A stretch of DNA of 64,000 nt from Candidatus Foliamicus numerosus (GCA_028285945.1 JAPYNE010000028.1:1-64000); one strand, 5' to 3'; shown: positions 7,249 through 16,470, counted from the first letter of the stretch. Made by a program: numbers and translations. Notes: generated from the letters alone by a model not told the origin.

Positions 7249-8637
7249 ATGAACGCACTTGCGGTAAAACAGGCCATCGCCGCCCTGCGGCAGCAGGGGC
7301 ACCCGCTCGTTGCGGGCGATGACGTGGGCGAGCGCCACAGCGTCGATTTCACCGCCGAGAACGCGCTCAGGCCCGAGGCGGTTCTGCGCCCCGGCACGGC
7401 GCGGGAAGTGGCCGATATCCTCAAGGCCTGCCATGAGCTGGGCCAGCCCGTGGTGGTCCAAGGCGGAATGACCGGGCTGGCCGGCGGCGCCACGCCCCAG
7501 GCCGGCGAGCTGGCGCTGTCGCTGGAAAGGCTCAACGGCATCGAGGAGCTGGACGAGGCGGCGATGACCCTCACCGCCCTGGCGGGCACGCCGCTTCAGG
7601 TTCTCCAGGAAGCCGCCGAGCAGGCGGGCTTGCTCCTGCCGCTGGATTACGGCGCGCGCGGCTCCTGCCACATCGGCGGCGCCATCGCCACCAACGCCGG
7701 CGGCAACCAAGTGATTCGCTTCGGCATGACCCGCAACCTGGTGCTGGGCCTGGAAGCGGTGCTCGCCGACGGCACGGTCATCAGCTCGATGAATAAGATG
7801 CTGAAGAACAACGCGGGCTACGACCTCAAGCAGCTATTTATCGGCACCGAGGGCACGCTCGGCGTGGTCACGCGCTGCGTGCTGCGGCTGCTGCCGCGGC
7901 TGGCCAGCACCTGCACGGCGCTGTGCGCGGTCGAGTCCTTCCCGCAGGCGGTGAAGCTTCTGCGCGCGCTGCAATCCAAGCTGGGGGGCTCCGTGAGCGC
8001 CTTCGAGGCCATGTGGGCCGACTACTTCCACCGCGTCATCGACCACAGCGATGCGCTGCGTTCACCGTTCGCGCAAAGCTTTCCGGTGTATGCGCTGGTG
8101 GAGGCCGAAGGAGCCGACCAGCAGGCCGACGCGGAGCGCTTCGAGGCGGCCTTGGGCCAGGCGTTGGAGTCGGGCGTGATCGCCGACGCGGCGGTCGCCC
8201 AATCGGTGGGCGACCGGCAAACGTTCTGGGCCATCCGCGACGGCGTGGCGGAAATCACCGCCGACCTCACGCCCTACGCCAGCCTGGACGTGAGCATGGA
8301 CATCGCCGAAATGGCGGGCTTTCTGGACGCATTCGACCGGGAACTGAAAGAAGCGCTGCCCGACGCGATCAACCTGGTGTTCGGGCATATCGGCGACAAC
8401 AATCTGCACCTGTTCGTGAGCACCCGCCGCGAGGGCGACCTCAAGACGATTTTCGACATCGGCTACCGGCTGACCGGCGCGCATCGCGGCTCGGTGTCCG
8501 CCGAGCATGGAATCGGCGTGCTCAAGCGCGGCTATCTGCACTACTCGCGCAGCCCGGAGGAGCTGGCGCTGATGCGTCGCCTTAAAGACGCGCTCGACCC
8601 CAAGGGCATCCTCAACCCCGGCCGCGTTATTCCCTAG
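7249..8637 (+). CDS. FAD-linked D-2-hydroxyacid dehydrogenase (D-2-hydroxyglutarate dehydrogenase-like)
   Basis: Flavoprotein of the PCMH/FAD_binding_4 plus FAD-oxidase C-terminal architecture, 462 aa from ATG 7249. The FAD-binding half shows VVVQGGMTGLAGGATP and GGAIATNAGGNQVIRFGMTR. The C-terminal half has the metal and substrate motifs FGHIGDNNLHLF and SAEHGIGVLK and ends DPKGILNPGRVIP. This matches D-2-hydroxyglutarate or D-lactate dehydrogenases feeding electrons to the respiratory chain. The frame is open upstream to 7174, but ATG 7249 fits the usual length. Its end overlaps the convergent DUF3299 gene by 4 nt. Which hydroxyacid it uses is not resolvable here. Confidence 0.88.
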   Translation: MNALAVKQAIAALRQQGHPLVAGDDVGERHSVDFTAENALRPEAVLRPGTAREVADILKACHELGQPVVVQGGMTGLAGGATPQAGELALSLERLNGIEELDEAAMTLTALAGTPLQVLQEAAEQAGLLLPLDYGARGSCHIGGAIATNAGGNQVIRFGMTRNLVLGLEAVLADGTVISSMNKMLKNNAGYDLKQLFIGTEGTLGVVTRCVLRLLPRLASTCTALCAVESFPQAVKLLRALQSKLGGSVSAFEAMWADYFHRVIDHSDALRSPFAQSFPVYALVEAEGADQQADAERFEAALGQALESGVIADAAVAQSVGDRQTFWAIRDGVAEITADLTPYASLDVSMDIAEMAGFLDAFDRELKEALPDAINLVFGHIGDNNLHLFVSTRREGDLKTIFDIGYRLTGAHRGSVSAEHGIGVLKRGYLHYSRSPEELALMRRLKDALDPKGILNPGRVIP

Positions 8638-9128
8638 TACTCGTACTTTTCTATGGCCTGAGCCGTCATCTTGTATCCTGCGGAAGCGAGGCCCAAATCG
8701 CGAAACTCCGTCTTGAGTTCGCCAATCGCCCAGATCGGATCCCAAGTTGACTCGAGATCAAGGGGCTCCTTCGCCAAAACGTGAACCAGCTGGTTGGGCG
8801 GAGGAGGCGGATAGTGAATGCAGGCCCCGAAGTAAGGCACCAGCAGGAATTCGCTGACTTCGCCGCCCGAGGAAACCTCCAAAGGCACGATAAATCCGGG
8901 AATTTTCACTAAGGCGCCGTCGAGCTCCTCAACCACGCCAGTGGGCAAGGCCGGCATCGCAAACGCTTCGTCGAACGAATCGCTCCCCGGCTGCTCGGCC
9001 ATCCCGCCGCCGGCATCGGGAATCAGATCGTCCCAAGTGAGCTCGCGGGCATCCTCAGCAATCGCAATTCCGCCAACCAGCAGCGTTGCCGCGAGCGCGC
9101 AACCGATCACTCGTTTTGCGTGGGTCAT
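8634..9128 (-). CDS. Secreted DUF3299 protein of the zinc (zrg-type) ABC operon
   Basis: A 164-aa protein with an N-terminal signal peptide (MTHAKRVIGCALAATLLVGG, cleavage probably after AIA). The DUF3299 body reads IPGFIVPLEVSSGGEVSEFL, then VPYFGACIHYPPPPPNQLVH. ATG 9128 has a strong AAGGAGGGAGC ribosome-binding site, so the longer open frame upstream was rejected. It is the last gene of the run zrgA-like, ABC ATPase, permease, DUF3299, all minus strand. DUF3299 proteins regularly accompany MacB/LolCDE-like ABC genes, as in the Vibrio zrg operon. The periplasmic role is unknown. Confidence 0.83.
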   Translation of the reverse strand: MTHAKRVIGCALAATLLVGGIAIAEDARELTWDDLIPDAGGGMAEQPGSDSFDEAFAMPALPTGVVEELDGALVKIPGFIVPLEVSSGGEVSEFLLVPYFGACIHYPPPPPNQLVHVLAKEPLDLESTWDPIWAIGELKTEFRDLGLASAGYKMTAQAIEKYEY

Positions 9129-9193
9129 GCTCCCTCCTTGCCGGGGCCGCGCACGCATGGCCTCAGCGAAGCATGCGCGGCGCGCCACGGCAG

Positions 9194-10435
9194 CTAAAGC
9201 CTTACCGTCAGCCCGTCGGCGAGCGAATTCCGGTACGCCCGCCAAGCCGGAACGACGCTCACAAGAACCGCGATGCCAAGGATACCCGCAAGCACATAAA
9301 GATCAAAAGCCCGCAGCCCGACACTGAGCTGGATGCCGAACTCCGTGAGCGCGAACTGCCGCGCCGCCAGAATGCCGAGCTGGATCAGCAGCAGCCCGCT
9401 CAGCGCGCCGAGAAACGCCAGCATGGCCGCCTCCGAAAGCAGCAAAGCGAAAATATGCCCGGGCCGGGCGCCAACGGAACGCAGCACCGACATTTCGCGG
9501 CGGCGCTCATTGAGGCTTACCAGCAGCGTGGCCAGCAATCCAAGCACGCTGGCCAGCACCACCATCGCCGACACGCCGAACAGCGCGTACTCGGCAACGC
9601 GGATCAGGCCCCAAAGCTGCTGCAGCGCCACGCCCGGAATCACGGCGGTCATCGGCTCGTCCTCAAGCTCGTTGACGTAGCGCTGCAAAGCGAATATGGA
9701 TGTTTTCGACTTGAGTCCAATCAGGAATGCCGTGATTTCCTCCGGCTCGTAGCCTTCAACGGGCGCCGGCACGCGGTCGGCGCCGCTGGAATGGATCAAA
9801 TCCATGCCGCTCAAACTGATATGCACGGTCCGATCGACCGGCGTGCCGGTGCGCGCCAGTATTCCGGTAATGGTGAACGGGTCCTCGTCGTGCGTCAGGA
9901 AACTCGTGTCCGTCAATCCGTGGGACACGATGATTGCCCGGCCCACATCGTATCCGAGCCGCTCGGCCACCTCCGCGCCGATCACCGCATCGGACGCTGT
10001 GGCGAACGGGCCTCCTTCGCGGAACTCCAGCGCCCGCCGGTCCGCATACCGGTAATGGTCGAAATAGCCGAGGTCGGTCGCCAAGACCCGGTAGCCCCGG
10101 TGCGCATCCCCCAAGGAAAACGGAATGGCCCAGTCCACCTCCGGCCGGCTGCCGATTTTCTCGTAACTGTCCCATGCGATCTTGTTCGTGGGGTTGCCGA
10201 TGCGAAAAACCGAGTACAGGAGCAGGTTCAGATCGCCGCTGCGCGCGCCGATAATGAGGTCGGTGCCGGAAATGGTGTTGGCAAAGCTGGTTTGGGTATC
10301 GGTTCTGACCCTCTCCACCATGGACAGAAGACCCGCGCTCACGGCGATCGACGCAACGGTCAGGACCGCCGTCGCGCGCCGGTTCATCAGGCTCTTGAAA
10401 ACGAGCGAAATCGCGTTGCCGATGTTATGCGGCAT
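9194..10435 (-). CDS. FtsX/MacB-type ABC transporter permease (zrg-like operon)
   Basis: A 413-aa permease with one N-terminal membrane segment (about 18-38: LTVASIAVSAGLLSMVERV), a large periplasmic domain, and three C-terminal membrane segments. The FtsX signature NERRREMSVLRSVGARPGHI is at the cytoplasmic loop. ATG 10435 overlaps the ATPase stop by 11 nt, indicating coupling. A longer open frame would start inside the ATPase gene and was rejected. With the ATPase it forms a MacB/LolCDE-like transporter; the adjacent His-rich periplasmic protein points to zinc handling rather than lipoprotein sorting. Confidence 0.86.
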   Translation of the reverse strand: MPHNIGNAISLVFKSLMNRRATAVLTVASIAVSAGLLSMVERVRTDTQTSFANTISGTDLIIGARSGDLNLLLYSVFRIGNPTNKIAWDSYEKIGSRPEVDWAIPFSLGDAHRGYRVLATDLGYFDHYRYADRRALEFREGGPFATASDAVIGAEVAERLGYDVGRAIIVSHGLTDTSFLTHDEDPFTITGILARTGTPVDRTVHISLSGMDLIHSSGADRVPAPVEGYEPEEITAFLIGLKSKTSIFALQRYVNELEDEPMTAVIPGVALQQLWGLIRVAEYALFGVSAMVVLASVLGLLATLLVSLNERRREMSVLRSVGARPGHIFALLLSEAAMLAFLGALSGLLLIQLGILAARQFALTEFGIQLSVGLRAFDLYVLAGILGIAVLVSVVPAWRAYRNSLADGLTVRL

Positions 10436-11153
10436 CTGAACGGGGCGCGGCGGCGTTGGCCCGCTGAAGATCAACGGCAATGTCAAAGTGCGGCGCGAGC
10501 GAAGCGTCATGGCTGACGAACACGACGGTGCTGCCGGCGCGCCCGCATTCGGACAAAAGCAGATCGATGAACTCGCGGCGGCGGTCCGCGTCCAAAGATG
10601 AGGTGGGTTCGTCGGCGATCACCAGTTCCGGCCGCCCGATCAAGGCGCGCGCGGCCGCCACCCGCTGCTGCTGCCCAACGCTCAAGTCCGTGGATTGACG
10701 CGAACGCAGTGCTTCGCCGATTCCGAGCGCCGAAAGCAGTCGCGCCGCCGATTGCTCCATGGAGCCGTCGGTCTTGGTGGCACGCCTCAACCGCCGTCGG
10801 GAATAGCGGCACGGCAAGGACACGTTCTCAACCACCGACAGATACGGCACAAGATTGAATTGCTGAAAAATGAAGCCAATGTGGTCCGCCCTTACCCGGT
10901 CGCGAGCCGCGCTCGCCATGCCGGAAAGACTCTGGCCGAGAATGGAGACGGCACCGGCGCGCGGCGCCAGCACGCCGCCGATCATGGCGAGCAAAGTGCT
11001 CTTGCCGCAGCCGCTGGGCCCATGCACGAATACCCGCTGCGAAGCCCGAACGTTGAGTTCGCGAATGGCCAGAATGTCGCCGTGCGAGCCGTAGCCGAAA
11101 CGCAGCCCGGAAATCTCAATCGCGTTTTCGGAGCTGCTAGCGGCGCCTGGCAT
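10425..11153 (-). CDS. ABC transporter ATP-binding protein (LolD/MacB-like)
   Basis: A 242-aa ATPase with Walker A GPSGCGKST (residues 45-53), Q-loop FIFQQFNLVPYLSVVENV, ABC signature LSVGQQQRVAAARAL, Walker B LVIADEPTSSLD and a switch histidine in FVSHD. The signature has LSVGQ rather than LSGGQ, which is tolerated in the family. It lies 5 nt from the zrgA-like gene and overlaps the permease gene, so the four genes read as one transcription unit. Substrate assignment comes only from the neighbours. Confidence 0.9.
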   Translation of the reverse strand: MPGAASSSENAIEISGLRFGYGSHGDILAIRELNVRASQRVFVHGPSGCGKSTLLAMIGGVLAPRAGAVSILGQSLSGMASAARDRVRADHIGFIFQQFNLVPYLSVVENVSLPCRYSRRRLRRATKTDGSMEQSAARLLSALGIGEALRSRQSTDLSVGQQQRVAAARALIGRPELVIADEPTSSLDADRRREFIDLLLSECGRAGSTVVFVSHDASLAPHFDIAVDLQRANAAAPRSDAA

Positions 11154-11158
11154 TGCGG

Positions 11159-11824
11159 CTACGGGGGCGACAGGGGAACCGACGATGTCTGCCCGTCCGC
11201 GGTCAGCACGTAAGCGCCGTCAGCGGTGAGAACCTGAATCTCAATCGTTTCGACGCCGGCGAAGCTTTCCGCGAAACGCAGCCCGAGGTCCTCAACAGCC
11301 GACACGTTGCCGCAGGCCCATTCGTAACTTGCATTGACTTCGGCGTGTTGTTCGGATTCCGCGTGATCGTGGCCGCCGTGGTCCGCATGATCGTCATGGG
11401 CCGCGCGGCTGTCGTGCGAACCATGCGAATCGTGATCGTGTCCGTGACTCTCCGCCGGCCCCGCCTCATCGTCCGCCAAGTGTTGCGTCACGTACGCCGG
11501 ACCATCAATGGACATTGCCGAAATCTCGCACTTCGCCGAGTCCGCTAGCCCAAACATCGCGTTGGCATTCCCCAAGACGGCGGCAGCTTGCCTAATGCGC
11601 TCAAGCTGCTCGTCGCTCTCCGGCGCATGCTCAAAGCCAACAACATCGGAGAGCGGCGCATTGAGCGATAAGGCAACGGTACCGCCCTCCACCACCACAC
11701 CTAGTTTGATCACGCCATGGACATGCTGCGCCGGCGTCGAGGTGGCAGCCAAGCCAAAGATCGCCAGCGCGCAAAGCGGCGGCAGCCACGTTTTGGCTCT
11801 TATCTTCCGAGTTTTTTGAATCAT
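11159..11824 (-). CDS. zrgA: ZrgA-like His-rich periplasmic zinc-uptake protein (DUF2796)
   Basis: A 221-aa protein with a signal peptide (about residues 1-32, ending STPAQ) and QHVHGVIKLGVVVEGGTVAL, the start of the DUF2796 domain. A histidine/aspartate-rich insert in the middle (HGHDHDSHGSHDSRAAHDDH and onward) is a metal-binding low-complexity loop. The C-terminal half continues the domain with a cysteine pair (KCEISAM, EWACGNVS). In Vibrio the zrgABCDE operon encodes a second zinc-uptake system. The downstream ABC ATPase, permease and DUF3299 genes match that set. No convincing Zur operator could be seen upstream. Confidence 0.8.
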   Translation of the reverse strand: MIQKTRKIRAKTWLPPLCALAIFGLAATSTPAQHVHGVIKLGVVVEGGTVALSLNAPLSDVVGFEHAPESDEQLERIRQAAAVLGNANAMFGLADSAKCEISAMSIDGPAYVTQHLADDEAGPAESHGHDHDSHGSHDSRAAHDDHADHGGHDHAESEQHAEVNASYEWACGNVSAVEDLGLRFAESFAGVETIEIQVLTADGAYVLTADGQTSSVPLSPP

Positions 11825-11951
11825 TCGCGAATCTTACCCGCAATCCCGCCTCAATCGAGCGGCAGAACGCGGGTGCCGGATCCTGGAAGATGGAGGCGCG
11901 ATGACGCTGCACTGCGTGGAGACTGGCCTGGTCCACTAAGACCCTGCCGCC

Positions 11952-13094
11952 TCATCGCTCAAAGCCCTTGAGCGCCAGGACCTGCCGCACCAGATCCAAC
12001 TGCCTGGACAGGCCCAGCTTGGCCAGCATGCGCTTGATGTGCGAGCGAATCGTGCTTTCCCTGCGCGCGGTGGCCAGAGCAAGATCCCGCACACTGCTGC
12101 CCGCCGCGATCTTCGCGGCTATCTGGCTTTCCGCACGGGTCAGCCCAAGCGCTTCCCTTACCACGCCCGGATCAATTCGCGCTTGGCGCTCCGGATCCAC
12201 AACGAAAGCGAGCGCGGCCACCTGAGGGCCGGCGCAGTCACCGTGTCGTTCGCCCAAAGGAACTGCGTACGCCATCAGTTTTGAAATGGAGGATGAGCGG
12301 CCTATCGTGGTCATTCCGCTCACTCCCGCGCTGCGGAGTCCGGGCAGCGCATTCTCCACAACCCGCTGCAGCCTCGCCTGATCCTTCGGGTTGCGGGCAT
12401 GCAAATGCCCGCTGCGGTCGAATAAACCGTCCTGCCGGCGAAGAATATCGCGAGCCGCATCGTTCGCTTCCACGATCCGCCCGCGGCAATCGAGCTGCAG
12501 GACGCCGCAGTCCGCGCCGCCCATCAGTTCGGCAAGCGACTTGCCCAGCGCCCGGGCATTAAACAGGGTCTGGCGGGCAAGCACATAACGCTGCACGTGA
12601 GGCAGCAGGCGCTTAATCAGGCTGATCTGTTCCGGCCGCCAGCCTCCGGACGCGACCGGATCGGCGAGGGTCCACAGTATCCGGGCATTTCCCGGTCCCC
12701 GCATTTTTACGCTGAGGCTGTTTTGGGCCCTCAGACGGCGGAGAAATTCGTTATAGACTCGGGAGGTTCTCCGTTCCGATTCGGTAATCAGCCGGTGGCA
12801 ATGAATCAACCGGAAGTCTGGCGCCGCTCGAAGACGCGGAATTCGCTCATCCTGCGAAAAATACGTTGAGAAGTACTCACGCTCCCAATCCAGCCGGCGC
12901 TGTCCCTGCTCGGAGAACCGCGCGAAGAACACTCGCACATCCTCAGTCGAGCAACCTGCCGCCAACCCGAGCATATTGCCCGTCACTGTGCAGGCCGCGT
13001 CAATGAGGCCGGCGGCGGCCGACCAGAGGGAATCGTCCAGAGTTGCGTCCTGCAATGCCTCGATGATGCAGCGGAACACGTCGTTTCGGCCCAT
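11952..13094 (-). CDS. LuxR-family transcriptional regulator
   Basis: A 380-aa protein with a C-terminal LuxR-type helix-turn-helix (about residues 312-375: LGLTRAESQIAAKIAAG, then TIRSHIKRMLAKLGLSRQ). The N-terminal two thirds are a helical/PAS-like sensory part (GVLQLDCRGRIVEANDAARD is PAS-like) of the kind seen in many orphan LuxR regulators. ATG 13094 is used. It lies 127 nt upstream of zrgA on the same strand, but a regulatory link to zinc is only positional. No autoinducer-binding domain is apparent. Confidence 0.82.
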   Translation of the reverse strand: MGRNDVFRCIIEALQDATLDDSLWSAAAGLIDAACTVTGNMLGLAAGCSTEDVRVFFARFSEQGQRRLDWEREYFSTYFSQDERIPRLRAAPDFRLIHCHRLITESERRTSRVYNEFLRRLRAQNSLSVKMRGPGNARILWTLADPVASGGWRPEQISLIKRLLPHVQRYVLARQTLFNARALGKSLAELMGGADCGVLQLDCRGRIVEANDAARDILRRQDGLFDRSGHLHARNPKDQARLQRVVENALPGLRSAGVSGMTTIGRSSSISKLMAYAVPLGERHGDCAGPQVAALAFVVDPERQARIDPGVVREALGLTRAESQIAAKIAAGSSVRDLALATARRESTIRSHIKRMLAKLGLSRQLDLVRQVLALKGFER

Positions 13095-13470
13095 ACGGCC
13101 CCAACTCCAACGACCGCCCCCAGCCAGCGTTCGCCTTGGCCTGATCCGGCCGGCAAAACCTGCCCCACTTAATCAACACTCCGGCCGCAAAAATTGCTCC
13201 ATGCAGCCGGTCACCAATTGCGCACATAGCGCCAAAAACGGCGCAAGCGTCGGCCACTTAAGGTCGCCGCGATGCAAAAGCCTGTTGCCTTCTTGCCCAA
13301 CTATACACGCCGAATGCAACAGACTCGCATCCTATGCGAGCCCCAACTCTAGCCGTTCGCGCCGCCTGCCGCCGCCCCCAAATTAGGGCAATTCCGACCG
13401 CAGGCGGGCGAAATGAGTGGTTGCTTAAGAAATGCGCGCCCGTGCCGGCCGAAGAGACGGTTTTGCCGGA
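13095..13470. other. Intergenic region upstream of the LuxR gene; nothing assignable
   Basis: This 376-nt stretch separates the LuxR start from the enoyl-CoA hydratase-like stop (both minus). No protein family is recognisable on either strand. A short hairpin, CTCGCAT-CCT-ATGCGAG, lies near 13323-13340. It lacks a T-run, so it is not a clear Rho-independent terminator. The LuxR promoter should lie here but no convincing -35/-10 pair stands out. Confidence 0.4.
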
Positions 13471-14271
13471 TCAGTTTCCGGTAAATTTCGCAGGGCGCTT
13501 CTCGAAGAATGCCGCCAGCGCCTCGTCGTGGTCCCGGGTGCGCTGCAAAATCCCCTGCAGGTTGGCCGACATGTCCATAACCGATTCAAACCGCTCCTGG
13601 CGCCCGGCGCGAAGCAACTGCTTGGCCATCCGCAGCGCCGCAGGAGGCTGGCCAGCGATTTCCGCGGCCAGCGCAAACGCTTTCGGCAGCAACTCATCCG
13701 GCGGCGCCACATCGCTTACCAGCCCCCAATCCTTCGCGGTGCCGGCATCGATCAGCCGACCGGTCAATAGCAGTTGCGCCGCGCGCGCGTAGCCGATCAA
13801 TTGCTGCAGTATCCATGCGCCGCCATCGCCCGGAATCAGCCCAAGTTTCAAGAAAGTCTGCCCGAACAGGGCTTTCTCGGAGGCCAGCCGGATGTCCGCT
13901 AAGCAGGCCACATCGTTGCCCAAACCGATGGCCGGCCCGTTGACGGCGGCGATGAGCGGCACATCCAGGTTCCACAGCGCCCTGACCATGCGGTGAATTT
14001 CGCCGCGGTAACTCTCGCGCAGGTTCGCAGAGGTGCCGGCGAACGGCCCGGTGCGGTCGCGCATGGCCTTCACGTCGCCGCCCGAAGAGAACGCCGATCC
14101 CGCCCCGGTAATGACGGCGCAGCGAATCGCCTTGTCCTCCTGTATGCGCTGCGCGGCCCGCTCGAACCGTTCACCGTCGCCGACTCGGCCCAATAGATTG
14201 CGCTCCGCAGGGCGGTTGATGGTGAGCAGGGCCACGGCCCCGTCGGTTTCATAAAGCAATGCGTCATTCAT
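13471..14271 (-). CDS. Enoyl-CoA hydratase/isomerase family protein (crotonase fold), catalytic residues altered
   Basis: A 266-aa crotonase-fold protein. The oxyanion-hole segments are GSAFSSGGDVKAM and NGPAIGLGNDVACLADIRLA. The following helix reads FGQTFLKLGLIPGDGGAWIL. Aligned by eye with rat enoyl-CoA hydratase, Glu144 falls on Asp (GND) and Glu164 on Phe (QTFLK). The usual hydratase glutamate pair is therefore missing, and a different crotonase reaction is likely. ATG 14271 was chosen, with GGAAA eight bases upstream; ATG 14295 is also possible. It lies downstream of bioA on the same strand after 195 nt. Confidence 0.8.
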   Translation of the reverse strand: MNDALLYETDGAVALLTINRPAERNLLGRVGDGERFERAAQRIQEDKAIRCAVITGAGSAFSSGGDVKAMRDRTGPFAGTSANLRESYRGEIHRMVRALWNLDVPLIAAVNGPAIGLGNDVACLADIRLASEKALFGQTFLKLGLIPGDGGAWILQQLIGYARAAQLLLTGRLIDAGTAKDWGLVSDVAPPDELLPKAFALAAEIAGQPPAALRMAKQLLRAGRQERFESVMDMSANLQGILQRTRDHDEALAAFFEKRPAKFTGN

Positions 14272-14466
14272 GCTCGTATTTCCAAGAGATTTCATCTTTC
14301 CCCGCTGCCATGATGCCGGGAGTATAGAGGCTAGTGAGCGCCAATGGCTTGGCGCGCACAGCAAACCAGGTTCCATGGACGGAATTTGGGCCAAAGGCGC
14401 AAATAGTCTCCTGGCAGCATGACCAGGGAAAGACGAAATCAAAGCGCTGCGGGAAAGACCGGCGGG

Positions 14467-15828
14467 CTAGGCATGCTCGAGCGCAGCGGCCTCGCGCACG
14501 GCGGCGCAAACATGCCGCAGATCGCGGCTGGACATCACATAGGCCGGCATCAGGTAGATCAGCTTGCCGAACGGCCGCGCCCACACGCCGCGATCCACCA
14601 GCCGGCGCTGCGTTTCGCCAACATCCACCGACCGGCGCATCTCCACCACGCCGATCGCGCCGAGCACCCGCACGTCGGCCACCTGCGGCAGCTGCGCGCA
14701 CGGCGCCAGACCGGTTCGCAATTCCCGCTCAATCCGCGCCACACGCTTCTTCCACGGCGATTCGACCAACAGATCAATGCTGGCAGCAGCAATCGCGCAG
14801 GCCAGCGGATTCGCCATGAAGGTGGGACCGTGCATCAGCACGCCCGCTGCGCCCGGGCCTTCAGAAATCGTCTCGGCCACATGCGCTTGCGCCAGCGTGG
14901 CCGCCAGACTGAGGTAGCCGCCGGTAAGGGCCTTGCCCACACACATGATGTCGGGAACCATGTTGGCGTGATCACAGGCGAACAGTTCGCCGCTGCGTCC
15001 GAATCCGGTGGCGATTTCATCGGCGATCAGCAGCAAGCCATGCCGGTCGCATAGGCCGCGCACCCCCTTGAGGTACTCGGCGTGGTAAAAGCGCATGCCG
15101 CCGGCGCCCTGCACGATCGGCTCCAGGATCACGGCGGCGATCTCGCCGCCATGCCGCGCCGCCAAGTCCTTGATCGAATCCAGGTCCGACGGCTCCCAGG
15201 ACTCGCCGAAGCGCACGCGCGGCCTGTCCGCAAAGATCTGCTCGGACACGGCGCCGGAGAACAGGTGATGCATTCCGGCCACCGGATCGCAAATCGACAT
15301 CGCTTGGAAAGTGTCGCCATAGTAGCCGCCGCGGATCGTGAGCAGCCGGTTTCGGCCTTCCACACCCTGCGCGCGCCAGTATTGCAGCGCCATTTTGATG
15401 GCCACTTCCACCGCCACCGAGCCGGAGTCGCTGAAGAACACGCGGTCGATGCCGCCCGGCGCCAATTCCGCCAGCCGCCGCGCCAGCCGAATGGCCGGCT
15501 TATGCGTCAATCCGCCGAACATGACATGCGCCATTTGCTTGAGTTGCTGTCGCGCGGCGCGGTTCAGCACGGGATGGTTGTAGCCGTGAATAACCGACCA
15601 CCACGATGCCATGCCGTCAATCAATTCCCGGCCATCGGCCAGCTTCAGGCGCACGCCGCGGGCCGAGGCCACCGGGTAAACCGGCGCGGAAGCGCGCATG
15701 GGCGCATATGGATGCCAGATATGGCGCCGGTCGAACTCCAGATCGAAGTCCTGGCCCGGGCTTTGGCCAACATCGCGGCCGGAGCTCCGGCTGAAATCCT
15801 GGCGGAGCCCCGATGGCGCGCTTTTCAA
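14467..15828 (-). CDS. bioA: Adenosylmethionine-8-amino-7-oxononanoate aminotransferase
   Basis: PLP-dependent transaminase that converts 7-keto-8-aminopelargonate to 7,8-diaminopelargonate with S-adenosylmethionine as amino donor. It is 453 aa. Characteristic segments are RRHIWHPYAPM near the N-terminus, MASWWSVIHGYNHP, GGYYGDTFQAMSICDP, LLIADEIATGFGRSG, and the PLP lysine in CVGKALTGGYLSL (about K299). The start overlaps the bioD stop by 4 nt, so bioD-bioA are coupled. A homologous step to bioF and bioB, encoded 2 kb away on the same strand, completes the late biotin pathway. Confidence 0.95.
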   Translation of the reverse strand: MKSAPSGLRQDFSRSSGRDVGQSPGQDFDLEFDRRHIWHPYAPMRASAPVYPVASARGVRLKLADGRELIDGMASWWSVIHGYNHPVLNRAARQQLKQMAHVMFGGLTHKPAIRLARRLAELAPGGIDRVFFSDSGSVAVEVAIKMALQYWRAQGVEGRNRLLTIRGGYYGDTFQAMSICDPVAGMHHLFSGAVSEQIFADRPRVRFGESWEPSDLDSIKDLAARHGGEIAAVILEPIVQGAGGMRFYHAEYLKGVRGLCDRHGLLLIADEIATGFGRSGELFACDHANMVPDIMCVGKALTGGYLSLAATLAQAHVAETISEGPGAAGVLMHGPTFMANPLACAIAAASIDLLVESPWKKRVARIERELRTGLAPCAQLPQVADVRVLGAIGVVEMRRSVDVGETQRRLVDRGVWARPFGKLIYLMPAYVMSSRDLRHVCAAVREAAALEHA

Positions 15829-16436
15829 AACGCAATCCTCGCGGCATGCAGCCGAATCTGCTTGCGCGAAACCGGCTGCGGAAGCGCCGGCAAATCGAGA
15901 ATGCAGGGAAGCCCGGTCACCTCAAGAATCACGCGGCGGCTTTCTGGATGAGGCGCGCCGCTGAAAACGATTCCGGCCAGCGGCAAATTCCGCGCCTTCA
16001 GCGCCTCCACCGTGAGCAAGCTGTGATTGATGCTGCCTAGGTAGTCATTCGCCACCACAACCACCGGCAAGCCCCAGTCTTCCATAAGATCGGTGTTCAG
16101 AACGCCTTCAGCCACCGGAACCCGCACTCCGCCTGCCGGCTCCACCACCAGCGGCCTATCCGCGTCTGGAAGCTGAAGCCGCTTCCGCCTAAGCGTCCGC
16201 CCCTCAAGGGCGGCCGCGGCATGGGGCGACATCGCTGCTTCAAGCCGGTAAGCCTCGGGCAGAAATCGCGCCCGCTCATTCGTCACCAGCCGCCGCACTT
16301 CCATGGTGTCCGTATGCTCAAGCCCTCCCGCTTGGACCGGCTTGAAGTACGCGGCCCCCAGCCGCTCCACAAACAGCGCCGCGACCAGCGTCTTGCCAAC
16401 GCCCGTCCCGATCCCCGCAATCGCAAATCCCCGCAT
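15825..16436 (-). CDS. bioD: Dethiobiotin synthetase
   Basis: ATP-dependent closure of the ureido ring of dethiobiotin from diaminopelargonate and CO2. It is 203 aa from ATG 16436; a GTG one codon upstream is possible. The P-loop is GIGTGVGKTLVAALF at residues 8-22, with YFKPVQAGGLEHTD and later VEPAGGVRVPVAE as expected for BioD. A GGGGAG sequence lies just upstream of the start. The gene is separated from its usual partner bioF by a peroxiredoxin gene and the hairpin repeat at 16471-16822. Confidence 0.92.
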   Translation of the reverse strand: MRGFAIAGIGTGVGKTLVAALFVERLGAAYFKPVQAGGLEHTDTMEVRRLVTNERARFLPEAYRLEAAMSPHAAAALEGRTLRRKRLQLPDADRPLVVEPAGGVRVPVAEGVLNTDLMEDWGLPVVVVANDYLGSINHSLLTVEALKARNLPLAGIVFSGAPHPESRRVILEVTGLPCILDLPALPQPVSRKQIRLHAARIAF

Positions 16437-16470
16437 CACTCCCCACTCGGCTCAATCACCGTGCGGAATG

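Noticed and set aside
9086..10516. Long plus-strand open frame antisense to the ABC permease
   Set aside because: The minus strand encodes a clear FtsX-type permease. The plus frame is Arg/Gln/His-rich with no recognisable domain, the usual shadow in GC-rich coding DNA.
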